Shown piece after piece: positions 25,723 through 34,237 of a stretch of DNA of 64,000 bases. Position numbers and translations under genes: made by a program. Location of the stretch: NCBI GenBank assembly GCA_050330635.1, contig JBHJNQ010000013.1, forward strand, positions 1-64,000, given 5' to 3'. The notes below the pieces were generated by a model. The model was not told where the DNA came from and searched no databases. It was given only the letters and a program-made list of their open reading frames with translations. The stretch's first letter is position 1. The number at the start of each line of letters is the position of its first letter. This stretch comes from CADEDH01 sp050330635 (GTDB lineage Bacteria; Actinomycetota; Acidimicrobiia; Acidimicrobiales; SZUA-35).

Positions 25723-27276
25723 TCAGGGCCGGTAGGACGGTCCGGGGGTGGGGCCGAGCTGGGTGGCCAGCACGGCCTGGGCCGAGCGGACGAACTCGGC
25801 CAGCAGTGGTCGGGTCTGACGGGGGTCGATCAGGTTCTCGATGTCCATGGCATGGGCGTTGCGGAACGGGGACGCGATCGCCTCGAGGCGGGCCTCGATC
25901 TCCTCCCGCTTGGCCCGGGGATCGTCGGCGTTCTCGATCTCCCGCCGGTAGGCCACCATCGTGCCCCCCTCGATGTGCATCGAGCCGGTGTGGGCCGACG
26001 GCCAGGCGTAGCGCTGGTACATGCCGCTGTGGCGGACGTGGAGCCCGCCAGCCACGCCGTAGCATTGGCGGATGATGAACGAGATGTAGGGCATGCGGGA
26101 CGAGGCGAACACCGTCACGGCCCGGGCACCGCCTCGCAGGATGCCCCGTACCTCGTTGGCGGGTCCGACGTGGAAGCCGGGCTCGTCGCACAGCCACACC
26201 AGTGGCAGATGGAACGTGTCGCACAGTTGGACGAGGCGCATGGCCTTCTCGGCCTCGATCGGCCCCATGGCGCCACCGTAGTGGCGGGGGTTGTTGATCA
26301 TGACGCCGACCGGGTAGCCGTCGACCCGACCCAGCCCGGTGATGTGGGCCTGCCCCGACAGGGGTGCGATCTCGAAGAACGAGTCGCGGTCGAGCACGGC
26401 GCCGAGGATGCGGTACGGGTCGTAGATGCGACGCTTGCGCTTCGGGATGGCCTCCAGGAGGTAGTCGTCGCACCGGTCGACCGGGTCGTCGGTCTCGATC
26501 CGGGGCGGTAGCTCCCATACGCTCGACGGGAGGTAGGACAGGAAGCGGCGGGTCTGGGCGAAGGCGCCGTCCTCGTCCTCGGCGAGGTTGTCGATCACTC
26601 CGTTGGGGATCTGGACCCGCTCGTCGCCCAGGTCTTCCTTGGTGATGTCGACCCCGACGCCCTCCCTCACCACGGCCGGGCCGGCGACGAAGATCTGGCT
26701 CGTGCCCCTGACCATCACGTTGAAGTGGCACAGGCAACCCTGGACGGCGGGCAGCCCGGCCACCGAGCCGAGCACGGTGGCCACCACCGGCACCTGCGAC
26801 AGGAGCTCGGTCGACAGGTCGGGCGAGTCGTTGTCGGGGAGGTACGTGTGGCCGAGCTTCTCGAAGGTCTTGACGCTGCCGCCGGTGGCGTCGAGCAGGC
26901 GGACGAGGGGGAGGCGATGATCGCGGGCCAGCTTCTCGGCCAGGATGTACTTGTTGCCGATGCTGCCGTCGGCGGCTCCGCCCCGGATGGTGAAGTCGCC
27001 CCCGCACAGCACGACCCGGCGCCGGTCGAGCTCGGCGGTGCCGATCACGTAGTTGGCCGGTGTGAGGGCGGCCAGGGAGCCGTCGTCGTTCCAGGTCGGG
27101 GTGCCTGCGAGGGCACCGATCTCCCGGAACGTGTCCGGATCCTGCAGCCGGTCGATGCGTTCCCGGACGGTCAGCTTGCCCCGCCCGTGGTGGAAGGCGA
27201 CGCTGTCCGGGCCGCCCATCTCGTGAATCAATCCCAGGCGCCGCTCGAGCTCCGCCACCTCGTCGTTCCAGCTCAT
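25723..27276 (-). CDS. acyl-CoA carboxylase beta subunit (carboxyltransferase)
   Basis: A 517-residue carboxyltransferase of the propionyl/methylcrotonyl-CoA carboxylase type. It has GRGKLTVRERIDRL near the N-terminus, LLDATGGSVKTFEKLG, the first oxyanion region SVAGLPAVQG, and GYPVGVMINNP in the second half. It transfers CO2 from biotin to an acyl-CoA. No alpha (biotin carboxylase/BCCP) gene is nearby, so a partner must be encoded elsewhere. The start ATG 27276 is preceded on its strand by a TAGTGT box 8 nt away. Confidence 0.92.
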   Translation of the reverse strand: MSWNDEVAELERRLGLIHEMGGPDSVAFHHGRGKLTVRERIDRLQDPDTFREIGALAGTPTWNDDGSLAALTPANYVIGTAELDRRRVVLCGGDFTIRGGAADGSIGNKYILAEKLARDHRLPLVRLLDATGGSVKTFEKLGHTYLPDNDSPDLSTELLSQVPVVATVLGSVAGLPAVQGCLCHFNVMVRGTSQIFVAGPAVVREGVGVDITKEDLGDERVQIPNGVIDNLAEDEDGAFAQTRRFLSYLPSSVWELPPRIETDDPVDRCDDYLLEAIPKRKRRIYDPYRILGAVLDRDSFFEIAPLSGQAHITGLGRVDGYPVGVMINNPRHYGGAMGPIEAEKAMRLVQLCDTFHLPLVWLCDEPGFHVGPANEVRGILRGGARAVTVFASSRMPYISFIIRQCYGVAGGLHVRHSGMYQRYAWPSAHTGSMHIEGGTMVAYRREIENADDPRAKREEIEARLEAIASPFRNAHAMDIENLIDPRQTRPLLAEFVRSAQAVLATQLGPTPGPSYRP

Positions 27277-27284
27277 GGTGGCCG

Positions 27285-27290
27285 ACACTA
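27285..27290 (-). promoter_or_regulatory. -10-like box TAGTGT, leaderless start
   Basis: The minus strand reads TAGTGT, 8 nt before ATG 27276 of the acyl-CoA carboxylase gene, with no ribosome site in between. Confidence 0.42.
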
Positions 27291-27371
27291 CGGGCCACGG
27301 CTGACGAGGGCGAGTCGAGCTCGGGCCCTGGTCTCGGCGTGCACGACCCGCCGGGATGGGCGGAGGATCGC

Positions 27372-28574
27372 TCATTGGATGTGGCGGACCTCGGGTTGGG
27401 TGACCACCCAGCCGGCGAGGAGCACGATGCCGAGCGACAGGGCCGACAGGAGGGCGGCGGGGGCTCCCACCCCTTCCGCCAGGACCCCGAGGGCCAGGAT
27501 GCCGAAGGGGAGCCCCCCGATGGCCATGGCGAGGGTGCCCATGGCGCGGCCGCGGGTGTCGTCGTCGGCCACCGACATGACGAGGGCACTCTGGGTGGCG
27601 CCGAACATGCCACCGCCGATGCCGGCCAGCAGAACGGCTGGATAGGCGAGGCCGAGCCCGGGAGCGAGGGGGAGACCGATCAGGCAGGCGATGGCCATGA
27701 AGCTGCCGGCGACGTACATCGTGCCCCGGTGGCGGTGGGCGCTGGCCGCCACCCCGAACGAGCCGATCATCATGCCGGTGCCCATGGCGCTGCCGATGAG
27801 GCCGGCGGCGAACGGACCGAGCTCGAGCCGTTCGGCGAACACGGGAATCATCGGCAGGAAGCTGAACATGAAGACGTTGACCAGGACGGTCACGCCGAGG
27901 ATGCTCCGCAGCCTGTGGTTCGTCCTCACCAGGCGGGCCCCGTCGGCGAGGCTGCGGGTCAACGACGTCGTCACCGGGGCACCGGCGGTCCGGGGGATCA
28001 CCTGGACGGTGAACAGGGTGATGAACGCCGCGACATAGCAGGTGGCCATCAGCACGAAGGCCCAGGAATCGCCGAAGAGGTCGAGGAGGGCGCCGCCGGT
28101 GAGGAAGCCGAGCATGTTGCCGACGGCGGTGCTGAACATCTCGAGGGCGACGGCGTTGGTGATGTGGGTGGGGCCGACGAGGTCGTAGACGAGGGCCCGG
28201 CGGTTGGTCATGTCGAGCACCCCGCCGATGCCGACGGCGAAGACGAAGACGAAGATCATCCACGTCTGCCAGGTGTCGGTGGCCACGAGGACCGCCATGA
28301 GCATGGTCAGCGGGGCCAGCACGGCCAGGTTGTTTAGGAGGGTGCGGCGTCGGTCGAAGCGGTCCGACACCACGCCGGCGACGAGACCCCCGACGAACAT
28401 CGGGAGGAAGAACGACGTGCCGACCAGCTGGACGAGTAGCGGCGAGCCCGTCCGCTCGTTGACCAGGTAGGAGCCGAGGAAGATCCCCAGCCAGCGCGTC
28501 AGGTTCCAGAGGAACCCACTGAGGTAGACCTGTGGGTAGCCCCGGACCTGGAGCGACGACAACGTCCCGTGCAT
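27372..28574 (-). CDS. MFS transporter (EntS-like)
   Basis: A 400-residue major facilitator with about 12 hydrophobic helices. The first cytoplasmic loop has GVVSDRFDRRRTLL, and the second half GTLAMAIGGLPFG. It resembles the EntS/multidrug exporter group. The frame extends to 28661 upstream but the membrane domain begins right after ATG 28574, so that start is used. It lies between an SDR and the carboxylase gene on the same strand, but gaps of about 100 nt on each side suggest separate transcription. The substrate is unknown. Confidence 0.85.
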   Translation of the reverse strand: MHGTLSSLQVRGYPQVYLSGFLWNLTRWLGIFLGSYLVNERTGSPLLVQLVGTSFFLPMFVGGLVAGVVSDRFDRRRTLLNNLAVLAPLTMLMAVLVATDTWQTWMIFVFVFAVGIGGVLDMTNRRALVYDLVGPTHITNAVALEMFSTAVGNMLGFLTGGALLDLFGDSWAFVLMATCYVAAFITLFTVQVIPRTAGAPVTTSLTRSLADGARLVRTNHRLRSILGVTVLVNVFMFSFLPMIPVFAERLELGPFAAGLIGSAMGTGMMIGSFGVAASAHRHRGTMYVAGSFMAIACLIGLPLAPGLGLAYPAVLLAGIGGGMFGATQSALVMSVADDDTRGRAMGTLAMAIGGLPFGILALGVLAEGVGAPAALLSALSLGIVLLAGWVVTQPEVRHIQ

Positions 28575-28685
28575 CAGCGGACATTCTTCGTGCTCACGCG
28601 GGGTAGGTCCATTCGGCACCGCCACCCGCCACGCCGCCTGCCACGCCGTCTGACGCATCAACGAGGCTGCGTCGATGCGGGCCGG

Positions 28686-29510
28686 TCAGCGGATGAGGGT
28701 GCGATCCTCGATCATCCGGGCCACCTGCTTCTCCACGTAGGTCGCCATCTCGGGATGGGTCAGCACCCAGAATCGCTCGTCGACGATGGCGTCGAGCACG
28801 AGGGGGCCGACGTCGTCGGGGTTCATGCCCTCGGCCAGCGACCTCGTCAGCAGGTCCCAGAACTTCGTACCCGCCTCGGTCGCCTCGTGCTGGGCCGCCG
28901 ACTCCGGATCCCGGTTGCGTTGGCTGTCGACGATGTTGGTGTTGATGGGGCCGGGGCACAGGACCGAGGCCCGTACCGGCGAGTTGGCCAGCCGGAGATC
29001 CCGCTCGAGACTGGCCATGAGCGCCACCACCCCGTGCTTCGCCACGTTGTAGGCCCCCAGCGACGCCCCGGCGTACAGCCCTGCCATCGACGCCGTCGAG
29101 TTGATGTGCCCCTCACCCTGCTCCTCCAGCAACGGAAGGAAGACATGGACCCCGTTGATCGGCCCCCACAGGTCGATGTCGAGCGTCCACCGCCAGTCCT
29201 CCATCGACGTGGCGCCGACCGGGTTGGACACCCCCACCCCGGCGTTGTTGCAGACGACGTGGACGGCACCGAAGGCCTCCACCGCGGCATCGGCCAGCGC
29301 CTCGACCTGATCGAGTTTCGAGACGTCGGTCACTACCCCGATGGCGTCGGTGCCGGCGTCGGTCAGTTCCGCCACGATCTCGTCGAGGGGCGCCGGCTCG
29401 ATGTCGGCCACCACGATCGACATCCCGTTGGCGGCCAGTGTGCGGGCCATGCCCCGCCCGATCCCACTGGCCCCGCCGGTGATCACCGCCGTCCTACCCT
29501 CGACATCCAT
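28686..29510 (-). CDS. SDR family NAD(P)-dependent oxidoreductase
   Basis: A 274-residue classical SDR with TGGASGIG (cofactor), CNNAG, a serine in NSTASMAG and YNVAK giving the catalytic Tyr and Lys. The C-terminal 60 residues are longer than in minimal SDRs and resemble those of fatty-acid-modifying mycobacterial SDRs. GGAAGGGGA precedes ATG 29510. The substrate is unknown. It is followed downstream, on the same strand, by the MFS transporter gene. Confidence 0.92.
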   Translation of the reverse strand: MDVEGRTAVITGGASGIGRGMARTLAANGMSIVVADIEPAPLDEIVAELTDAGTDAIGVVTDVSKLDQVEALADAAVEAFGAVHVVCNNAGVGVSNPVGATSMEDWRWTLDIDLWGPINGVHVFLPLLEEQGEGHINSTASMAGLYAGASLGAYNVAKHGVVALMASLERDLRLANSPVRASVLCPGPINTNIVDSQRNRDPESAAQHEATEAGTKFWDLLTRSLAEGMNPDDVGPLVLDAIVDERFWVLTHPEMATYVEKQVARMIEDRTLIR

Positions 29511-29569
29511 GGTCGTTCCCCTTCCGGTCGCCGTTCTGCTCGCTGGCCACGATCATTGCACAGTGGGGG

Positions 29570-30346
29570 TCACCGCTTGTCGGAAGCGAGGTGGCCGGCC
29601 CGGTGGCCCCCGGTCCAGTCCTCGGACGCCGGACGGTCGCTCGTTCCACCGAGGATGGTGAGCTGAGGGACCTCCCGCATGCTGCGCTTCATCTCGGCGA
29701 ACCCCGGGAACGATGCCAGCGTGGTCACGGCGTCCCACAGCCGAACGGCGTCCTCGTCGCTCGGAACCCGTGAGATCACCGGCCCGAAGAACGACATGGG
29801 CTCACCGTCTCCGTCGCTCGGCCGGAACGTCAGGATCGGCGTGCCGACGTCGCGCCCGGTGCGGGACAGGGCCAGCTCGGTCTCCTCGTCGAGCAGCTGG
29901 TCCCATGACGTGTCCTCGAGAGCCCCGGCGAACCGGGTCGGCAGTCCCGCCGCCTCCAGCACCTCGGTGGCGTGCGCGGTGGTGCTCAGGTGGGCTCGCA
30001 TCCCCGAGCCCTTAGGCTTGTCCCAGTAGCTCTCGCCATAGGCGGTGACGAGGGCATCGAGCGGTTCGCGACCGAGCTCCGCCCGCACCGAGGCCGCCAC
30101 CCGCAGCATCCGCAGGCCCGCCGTGTGGCCGTGCTCGTACTCGGGGGGGAACTCGGTGGCGTAGTCCTTGTGCTTGTTGAGCAACCGCAACGAGATGAAC
30201 CGCCAGTCGACGGCGTAGCCGGTCTGGCGGGCCACCTTCACCACCCAGCGCGACGTGATCCAGGCGAACGGGCAGACCGGGTCCCAGAAGAACTCGATGT
30301 CATAGCTCGGATCGGGCGGGGGCATGACCTTGTCAGGGGTCGACAT
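29570..30346 (-). CDS. DsbA-family protein, Rv2466c-like (mycothiol-dependent nitroreductase family), monothiol active site
   Basis: A 258-residue thioredoxin-fold protein. FFWDPVCPFAWITSRWV matches the FDPLCPWCWITSRW region of Rv2466c, and FFGPVISRVPSDEDAVRLWD matches its C-terminal half. The second cysteine of the CPWC motif is replaced by alanine (CPFA), so disulfide exchange must be monothiol or use mycothiol. It has no signal peptide and should be cytoplasmic. GAGGAG precedes ATG 30346. The C-terminal 30 residues are an extension without recognised motif. Confidence 0.87.
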   Translation of the reverse strand: MSTPDKVMPPPDPSYDIEFFWDPVCPFAWITSRWVVKVARQTGYAVDWRFISLRLLNKHKDYATEFPPEYEHGHTAGLRMLRVAASVRAELGREPLDALVTAYGESYWDKPKGSGMRAHLSTTAHATEVLEAAGLPTRFAGALEDTSWDQLLDEETELALSRTGRDVGTPILTFRPSDGDGEPMSFFGPVISRVPSDEDAVRLWDAVTTLASFPGFAEMKRSMREVPQLTILGGTSDRPASEDWTGGHRAGHLASDKR

Positions 30347-30396
30347 CGGGAGGCTCCTCGGTTGGGTGGGAAACGGATGGTGGGTGGGACCGGCCC

Positions 30397-30601
30397 TCAG
30401 GCCTGGATGTCGCCGGCGATCTCGGACGGGGCGACATCGATGATCTCGCCCTCGTCCGCAGGAACCCGGCAGCCGGAGCGCAGGCAGGGTGGCGTCGACC
30501 CGGCTGTGGTGTCGACGGGCGGCGGCGTGGGCCGTCGGCTCGCCGCACGCGGCCACCGTGGCGGAGAGGGCGGCGACCACGACGGCGGCCGACACCTTCA
30601 C
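30397..30601 (-). CDS. small lipoprotein with apparent frameshift
   Basis: A GTG at 30601 overlaps the stop of the upstream lipoprotein gene (GTGA). It starts a lipoprotein signal peptide, VKVSAAVVVAALSATVAAC, with lipobox VAAC. After about 23 residues the signal-peptide frame becomes Arg/His-rich and runs on into the DsbA gene. A neighbouring frame instead reads VDTTAGSTPPCLRSGCRV and continues to EIAGDIQA and a stop at 30397, with well-biased codons. A one-base shift in the GC-rich stretch around 30515-30535 would join the two into a protein of about 67 residues. It may be a sequencing error or a true lesion. Confidence 0.5.
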
Positions 30602-31002
30602 GGCCGAAGCCTCACCGACTCGAACAGCGCCTCGATCTCGGCTTCGTTCGTCTCGAAGCACTCGGCGGAGCAGGCGACCCTGACCCGGTGGACCCGCGAC
30701 CGGGTGACCGTGTCCCGGACCTCGGGATCGATCGGATAGACCTGGGCCACGACGAAGGGAGCGTCGAGGACCAACACCCCGAGGTTGCCGGCCGACGGCG
30801 ACGGCGACGCGTCGATCCCGGCCACCCACTCGGTCGACACGGCCTCCAGGCCGACGTCGACCCACTGGGCTGGACGGCGGAACGAGAGGCTGCCATCGCT
30901 GCTCTGGACGTACCCGTGGGCCTGCTCGAGCCCGCAGGCCGACAGGGCGGCGAGGACGACGAGCAGCGACATCGACAGGCGGCGGTCCCACCGGCTGCTC
31001 AC
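30598..31002 (-). CDS. putative lipoprotein
   Basis: A lipoprotein of about 134 residues when started at GTG 31002, giving VSSRWDRRLSMSLLVVLAALSACG: basic n-region, hydrophobic core and lipobox LSAC. An ATG at 30972 is a shorter option. The mature part resembles small extracytoplasmic beta domains (SSDGSLSFRRPAQWVDV) and ends with a CSAECFE cysteine pair. No function is assigned. Its TGA overlaps the start of the next small lipoprotein, so both should be co-expressed and anchored to the outer face of the membrane. The frame is open further upstream through a tandem repeat. Confidence 0.65.
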   Translation of the reverse strand: MSSRWDRRLSMSLLVVLAALSACGLEQAHGYVQSSDGSLSFRRPAQWVDVGLEAVSTEWVAGIDASPSPSAGNLGVLVLDAPFVVAQVYPIDPEVRDTVTRSRVHRVRVACSAECFETNEAEIEALFESVRLRP

Positions 31003-31036
31003 CGCATTCACCGCATTCACCGCATTCACCGCTTTC
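31001..31036. repeat. 9-bp tandem repeat (four units) upstream of lipoprotein
   Basis: ACCGCATTC occurs three times in a row (31001-31027), followed by the variant ACCGCTTTC (31028-31036). On the minus strand each unit contains a GTG and codes Ala-Val-Asn if translated. The direct repeat GTGCCCACCTC is also found at 31049-31059 and 31070-31080. Confidence 0.75.
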
Positions 31037-31092
31037 ACCGGGCGCAGCGTGCCCACCTCGCTCACCTCGGTGCCCACCTCCACGATGCTGCC

Positions 31093-31111
31093 GGACCACC
31101 AAGTGTGGTCC
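31093..31111. promoter_or_regulatory. inverted repeat upstream of lipoprotein genes
   Basis: GGACCAC (31093-31099) and GTGGTCC (31105-31111) form a perfect palindrome with a 5-nt spacer between the acyl-CoA dehydrogenase stop and the lipoprotein gene. It may be an operator or part of a hairpin ending transcription. Confidence 0.35.
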
Positions 31112-31168
31112 ACGGGTCGCCCTGAGTGCATATCAGAAGGGGCCCCTGGCACGGGGGGTCGATTATCG

Positions 31169-32386
31169 TCAGTTCATCAGGAGATCACGGAAGGGCGTGG
31201 CGCGGTCGGGTCCGGGTTCCCGGGGCAGACCGAGGGCCCGTTCGCCCAGGGTGTTGCGTTGGATCTCGTCGGTTCCGCCGCCGAGGCTCATGCCCCGGCA
31301 GTTGAGGATGTGGTAGGCGAAGTAGTGCTCGTCGACCGCCCGCTCGTCGTCGAGGTCGCGTCCCCAGGCGAGGGAGGTGGGGAAGGCCAAACGGGCGGCC
31401 AGATCGGCGGCGGCCCGACCCTGTCGGGTGCGCCACAGCTTCCCGATCGACGGATGGACTCCGGGCCGGTCGCGCAGGACGGCGACGATCCGCTCGCCGG
31501 TGTGGAGTCGGGCCAACTCCTGGCGGACGAGAGGCTCCTCGAGGCGCCCCCGGCGGCGTGCCAGCTCGATGAGCTGGGCCACCGGCAGTGGCACCCGCCC
31601 CGCCTTCGACTTCTGGGTCGCCGACCCACCCATCGACGACGCCCCGGTCTGGACCCGCTCGTGGGCCAGGAGGGCGACGGCCATGGCCCACCCCCCGTTG
31701 ACCTCGCCGACCACCCAGTGGCGGGGGAGGCGGGCCTCGTCGAGGAAGACCTCGTTGAACTCGGCCTCGCCGGTCATCTGAACCAGGGGCCGCACCGTGA
31801 CCCCGTCCTGGCGGACCGGGAGGACGAACATCGTGATCCCCTGATGTTTGGGGGCGTCGGGGTCGGTGCGAGCCAGAAGGATGGCGTGGTCGCTGTGCTG
31901 GGCCCCCGAGGTCCACACCTTCTGGCCCGTCACCACCCACTCGTCGCCGTCGAGCTCGGCTCGCGTCGTCAATCCCGCCAGGTCGGATCCGGCCCCGGGT
32001 TCGGAGTACATCTGGCACCAGATCTCCTCCCCCCGCAGTCCGGGGCGGAGGAACCGCTCCTGCAGCTCGGGCGAGCCGTGGTCCCGCAGGGTGGGCAGGG
32101 CCATCCCAACGCCGATGCCGAACACCGCTTCCTCCCGCGGCACGAGGCCCTGGCTCTCCTGCCGGTAGGCCTCGACGTGGGCCGGCCCGAGCCCCCGACC
32201 CCCGTAGGCCGCCGGGTAGTCGATCCCGGCGAGGCCGGCGTCGAAGAGCAGGCTCCGCCAGGCCCGGGCCCGGGCCAGCGTTCCCTCGACCGCATCGAGG
32301 GCCCCGGGGAGGGTCCCGGCGAAGAAGGAACGGACCTGCCGGCGGAACGCACCGAGGTCATTCCCATCCACTACATCGGCTTCCAT
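31169..32386 (-). CDS. acyl-CoA dehydrogenase
   Basis: A 405-residue FAD acyl-CoA dehydrogenase with CQMYSEPGAGSDLAGL, TGQKVWTSGAQHSDHAI and the C-terminal GGGTDEIQRNTLGERALGLP. It differs enough from the protein at 3083-4318 to be a separate specificity; in these branched families the substrate may be a steroid or branched-chain acyl-CoA. The ATG 32386 is preceded by GGGAGG. It diverges from the D-aminoacylase gene across 127 nt. Confidence 0.93.
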   Translation of the reverse strand: MEADVVDGNDLGAFRRQVRSFFAGTLPGALDAVEGTLARARAWRSLLFDAGLAGIDYPAAYGGRGLGPAHVEAYRQESQGLVPREEAVFGIGVGMALPTLRDHGSPELQERFLRPGLRGEEIWCQMYSEPGAGSDLAGLTTRAELDGDEWVVTGQKVWTSGAQHSDHAILLARTDPDAPKHQGITMFVLPVRQDGVTVRPLVQMTGEAEFNEVFLDEARLPRHWVVGEVNGGWAMAVALLAHERVQTGASSMGGSATQKSKAGRVPLPVAQLIELARRRGRLEEPLVRQELARLHTGERIVAVLRDRPGVHPSIGKLWRTRQGRAAADLAARLAFPTSLAWGRDLDDERAVDEHYFAYHILNCRGMSLGGGTDEIQRNTLGERALGLPREPGPDRATPFRDLLMN

Positions 32387-32464
32387 GATGAACCTCCCGG
32401 CCGTTCCGCGCCCCCGTTCGGCCATCCTCCCACACCGGAAATGGTTTCGGTGGTGGCGGGGTCG

Positions 32465-32470
32465 TAGTGT
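32465..32470 (+). promoter_or_regulatory. -10-like box TAGTGT of D-aminoacylase gene
   Basis: TAGTGT is 43 nt before ATG 32514, with a normal leader carrying AAGGGGAAG. It contrasts with the leaderless starts elsewhere in the window. Confidence 0.4.
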
Positions 32471-32513
32471 GGAGAGCGATCTCCGGGGACCACTCATCAA
32501 GGGGAAGCGCACC

Positions 32514-34229
32514 ATGTACGACGTCATCATCCGCAACGGCACCGTGATCGACGGCACGGGCGGGCCGCGCCAACAGGCCGATGTCGGCATCGTCGACGGC
32601 CGCATCGCCACCGTGGGCCGGGTCGACGGGGAGGCCCCGACCACGGTCGACGCCACCGGCAAGATCGTCACGCCCGGCTTCATCGACGTCCACACCCACT
32701 ACGACGCCCAGGCCCACTGGGACACCACCCTCAGCCCGTCGCCCCTCCATGGCATCACCACCGTGATCGCCGGCAACTGTGGCTTCACCATCGCCCCGCT
32801 CCAGGCCGAGCACGGCGACTACCTGATGCGGATGCTGGCCCGGGTCGAGGGGATGCCCCTCCAGTCCCTGCAGACCGGCGTTCCCTGGAACTGGACGAGC
32901 TTCGGCAGCTGGCTGGAACAGCTCGAGGGCACCCTGGCCATCAACACGGGATTCATGGTCGGCCACAGCGCCATCCGCCGTCTCGTGATGGGGGAGCGGG
33001 CCGTCGGCAACGAGTCGACGCCCGAGGAGCTGGCGGCGATGCAGGCCCTGCTCCGCCGGAGCATCGCCGAGGGCGGCTTCGGCTTCTCGTCGTCGTGGGC
33101 CACCACCCACAACGATCCGACCGGCCAGCCGGTCCCCTCGCGCCACGCCTCCGAGGACGAGATGATCGAGTTGGCCCGGGTGTGTTCCGAGTTCGACGGC
33201 ACGTCGCTCGAGTTCATCCCTGCCGTCGGTCGCTTCGGACCCGAGGCCATCGATCTCATCGCCCGCATGTCGGCCGCCGCCAACCGGCCCCTCAACTGGA
33301 ACCTGATCGCCGTCAGCACGTCGCCGAAGCAGATCAGCGTGATGGAGAACAATCTCGGCGCCTCCGATTACGCCGCCGAGCGGGGAGGGCGGATCATCGC
33401 TCTCACCGTGCCCTGCGCGGTGGAGACCCGCCTGTCGTTCCAGAGCGGCTTCGTGCTCGACGCCCTCAACGGGTGGCGCGAGGCGATGGCCCTCCCCGAC
33501 GACGAGAAGATGGCCCTCCTGGCCGATCCCGACCGTCGGCGTGAGCTCAACGAGCTGGCCCAGGGTCCGAGTCCCCTGCGGGGGGTGGCCAAGTGGGACC
33601 AGCTGATCGTGGGCGAGGTCTTCTCCGACGACAACGCCGACTACGTGGGCCGCACGATCGGCGAGATCGCCGAGGACCAGGGCCGCGACACCTTCGACGT
33701 GCTGTGCGACGTCGTCCTTGCCGACGATCTGCTGACCGGCCTGTACACCCCGGTCCGGGGGGACGACGACGAGACCTGGAAGCTCCGGGTCGACGTGTGG
33801 CGCGACCAGCGGACGATGGTGGGCGGCACCGATGCCGGGGCCCACCTCGACCTGCTGGCCACGTTCAACGCCACGACGGCCATGCTCCAGAAGGCGGTAC
33901 GGGAGCGCAACCTGCTGCCGTGGGAGGAGGCCGTCCACTACATCACCGACGCCCCGGCCCGCATGTACGGCCTCAAGGACCGGGGCCGGCTGGCCGAGGG
34001 CTACCACGCCGACGTCAACGTCATCGATCCGGAGACGATCGCGGTGCGGTCCACCGAGGTTCGTCACGACCTCCCGGGCGGGGCGTGGCGCCTGTACGGG
34101 GAGGCCGACGGTTACGACCACGTGTTCTGCAACGGGTCGGAGATCGTCCGCAACGGCGAGTTCACCGAGAACCGGCCGGGGGCGATGCTCCGCTCCGGTG
34201 CCGACACCACCGGTACCGGTATCGCCTGA
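32514..34229 (+). CDS. N-acyl-D-amino-acid deacylase (D-aminoacylase family amidohydrolase)
   Basis: A 571-residue metal-dependent amidohydrolase. The N-terminus has VIIRNGTVIDGTGGPRQQAD and the metal motif GFIDVHTHYDAQ; then NCGFTIAP and the late aspartate in GGTDAGAHLDLL. It would remove acyl groups from N-acyl-D-amino acids or a related amide or cyclic ureide. The start is supported by AAGGGGAAG. It is divergent from the acyl-CoA dehydrogenase and convergent with the Eis-like gene, so no operon partner points to the substrate. Confidence 0.92.
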   Translation: MYDVIIRNGTVIDGTGGPRQQADVGIVDGRIATVGRVDGEAPTTVDATGKIVTPGFIDVHTHYDAQAHWDTTLSPSPLHGITTVIAGNCGFTIAPLQAEHGDYLMRMLARVEGMPLQSLQTGVPWNWTSFGSWLEQLEGTLAINTGFMVGHSAIRRLVMGERAVGNESTPEELAAMQALLRRSIAEGGFGFSSSWATTHNDPTGQPVPSRHASEDEMIELARVCSEFDGTSLEFIPAVGRFGPEAIDLIARMSAAANRPLNWNLIAVSTSPKQISVMENNLGASDYAAERGGRIIALTVPCAVETRLSFQSGFVLDALNGWREAMALPDDEKMALLADPDRRRELNELAQGPSPLRGVAKWDQLIVGEVFSDDNADYVGRTIGEIAEDQGRDTFDVLCDVVLADDLLTGLYTPVRGDDDETWKLRVDVWRDQRTMVGGTDAGAHLDLLATFNATTAMLQKAVRERNLLPWEEAVHYITDAPARMYGLKDRGRLAEGYHADVNVIDPETIAVRSTEVRHDLPGGAWRLYGEADGYDHVFCNGSEIVRNGEFTENRPGAMLRSGADTTGTGIA

Positions 34230-34237
34230 CCGCAGCC

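Noticed and set aside
25667..28584. Very long open frames on the minus strand covering the carboxylase and MFS genes (up to 953 residues).
   Set aside because: They join an off-frame, Arg/Pro/His-rich reading of the MFS gene to the true carboxylase frame. High GC leaves few stops in wrong frames.
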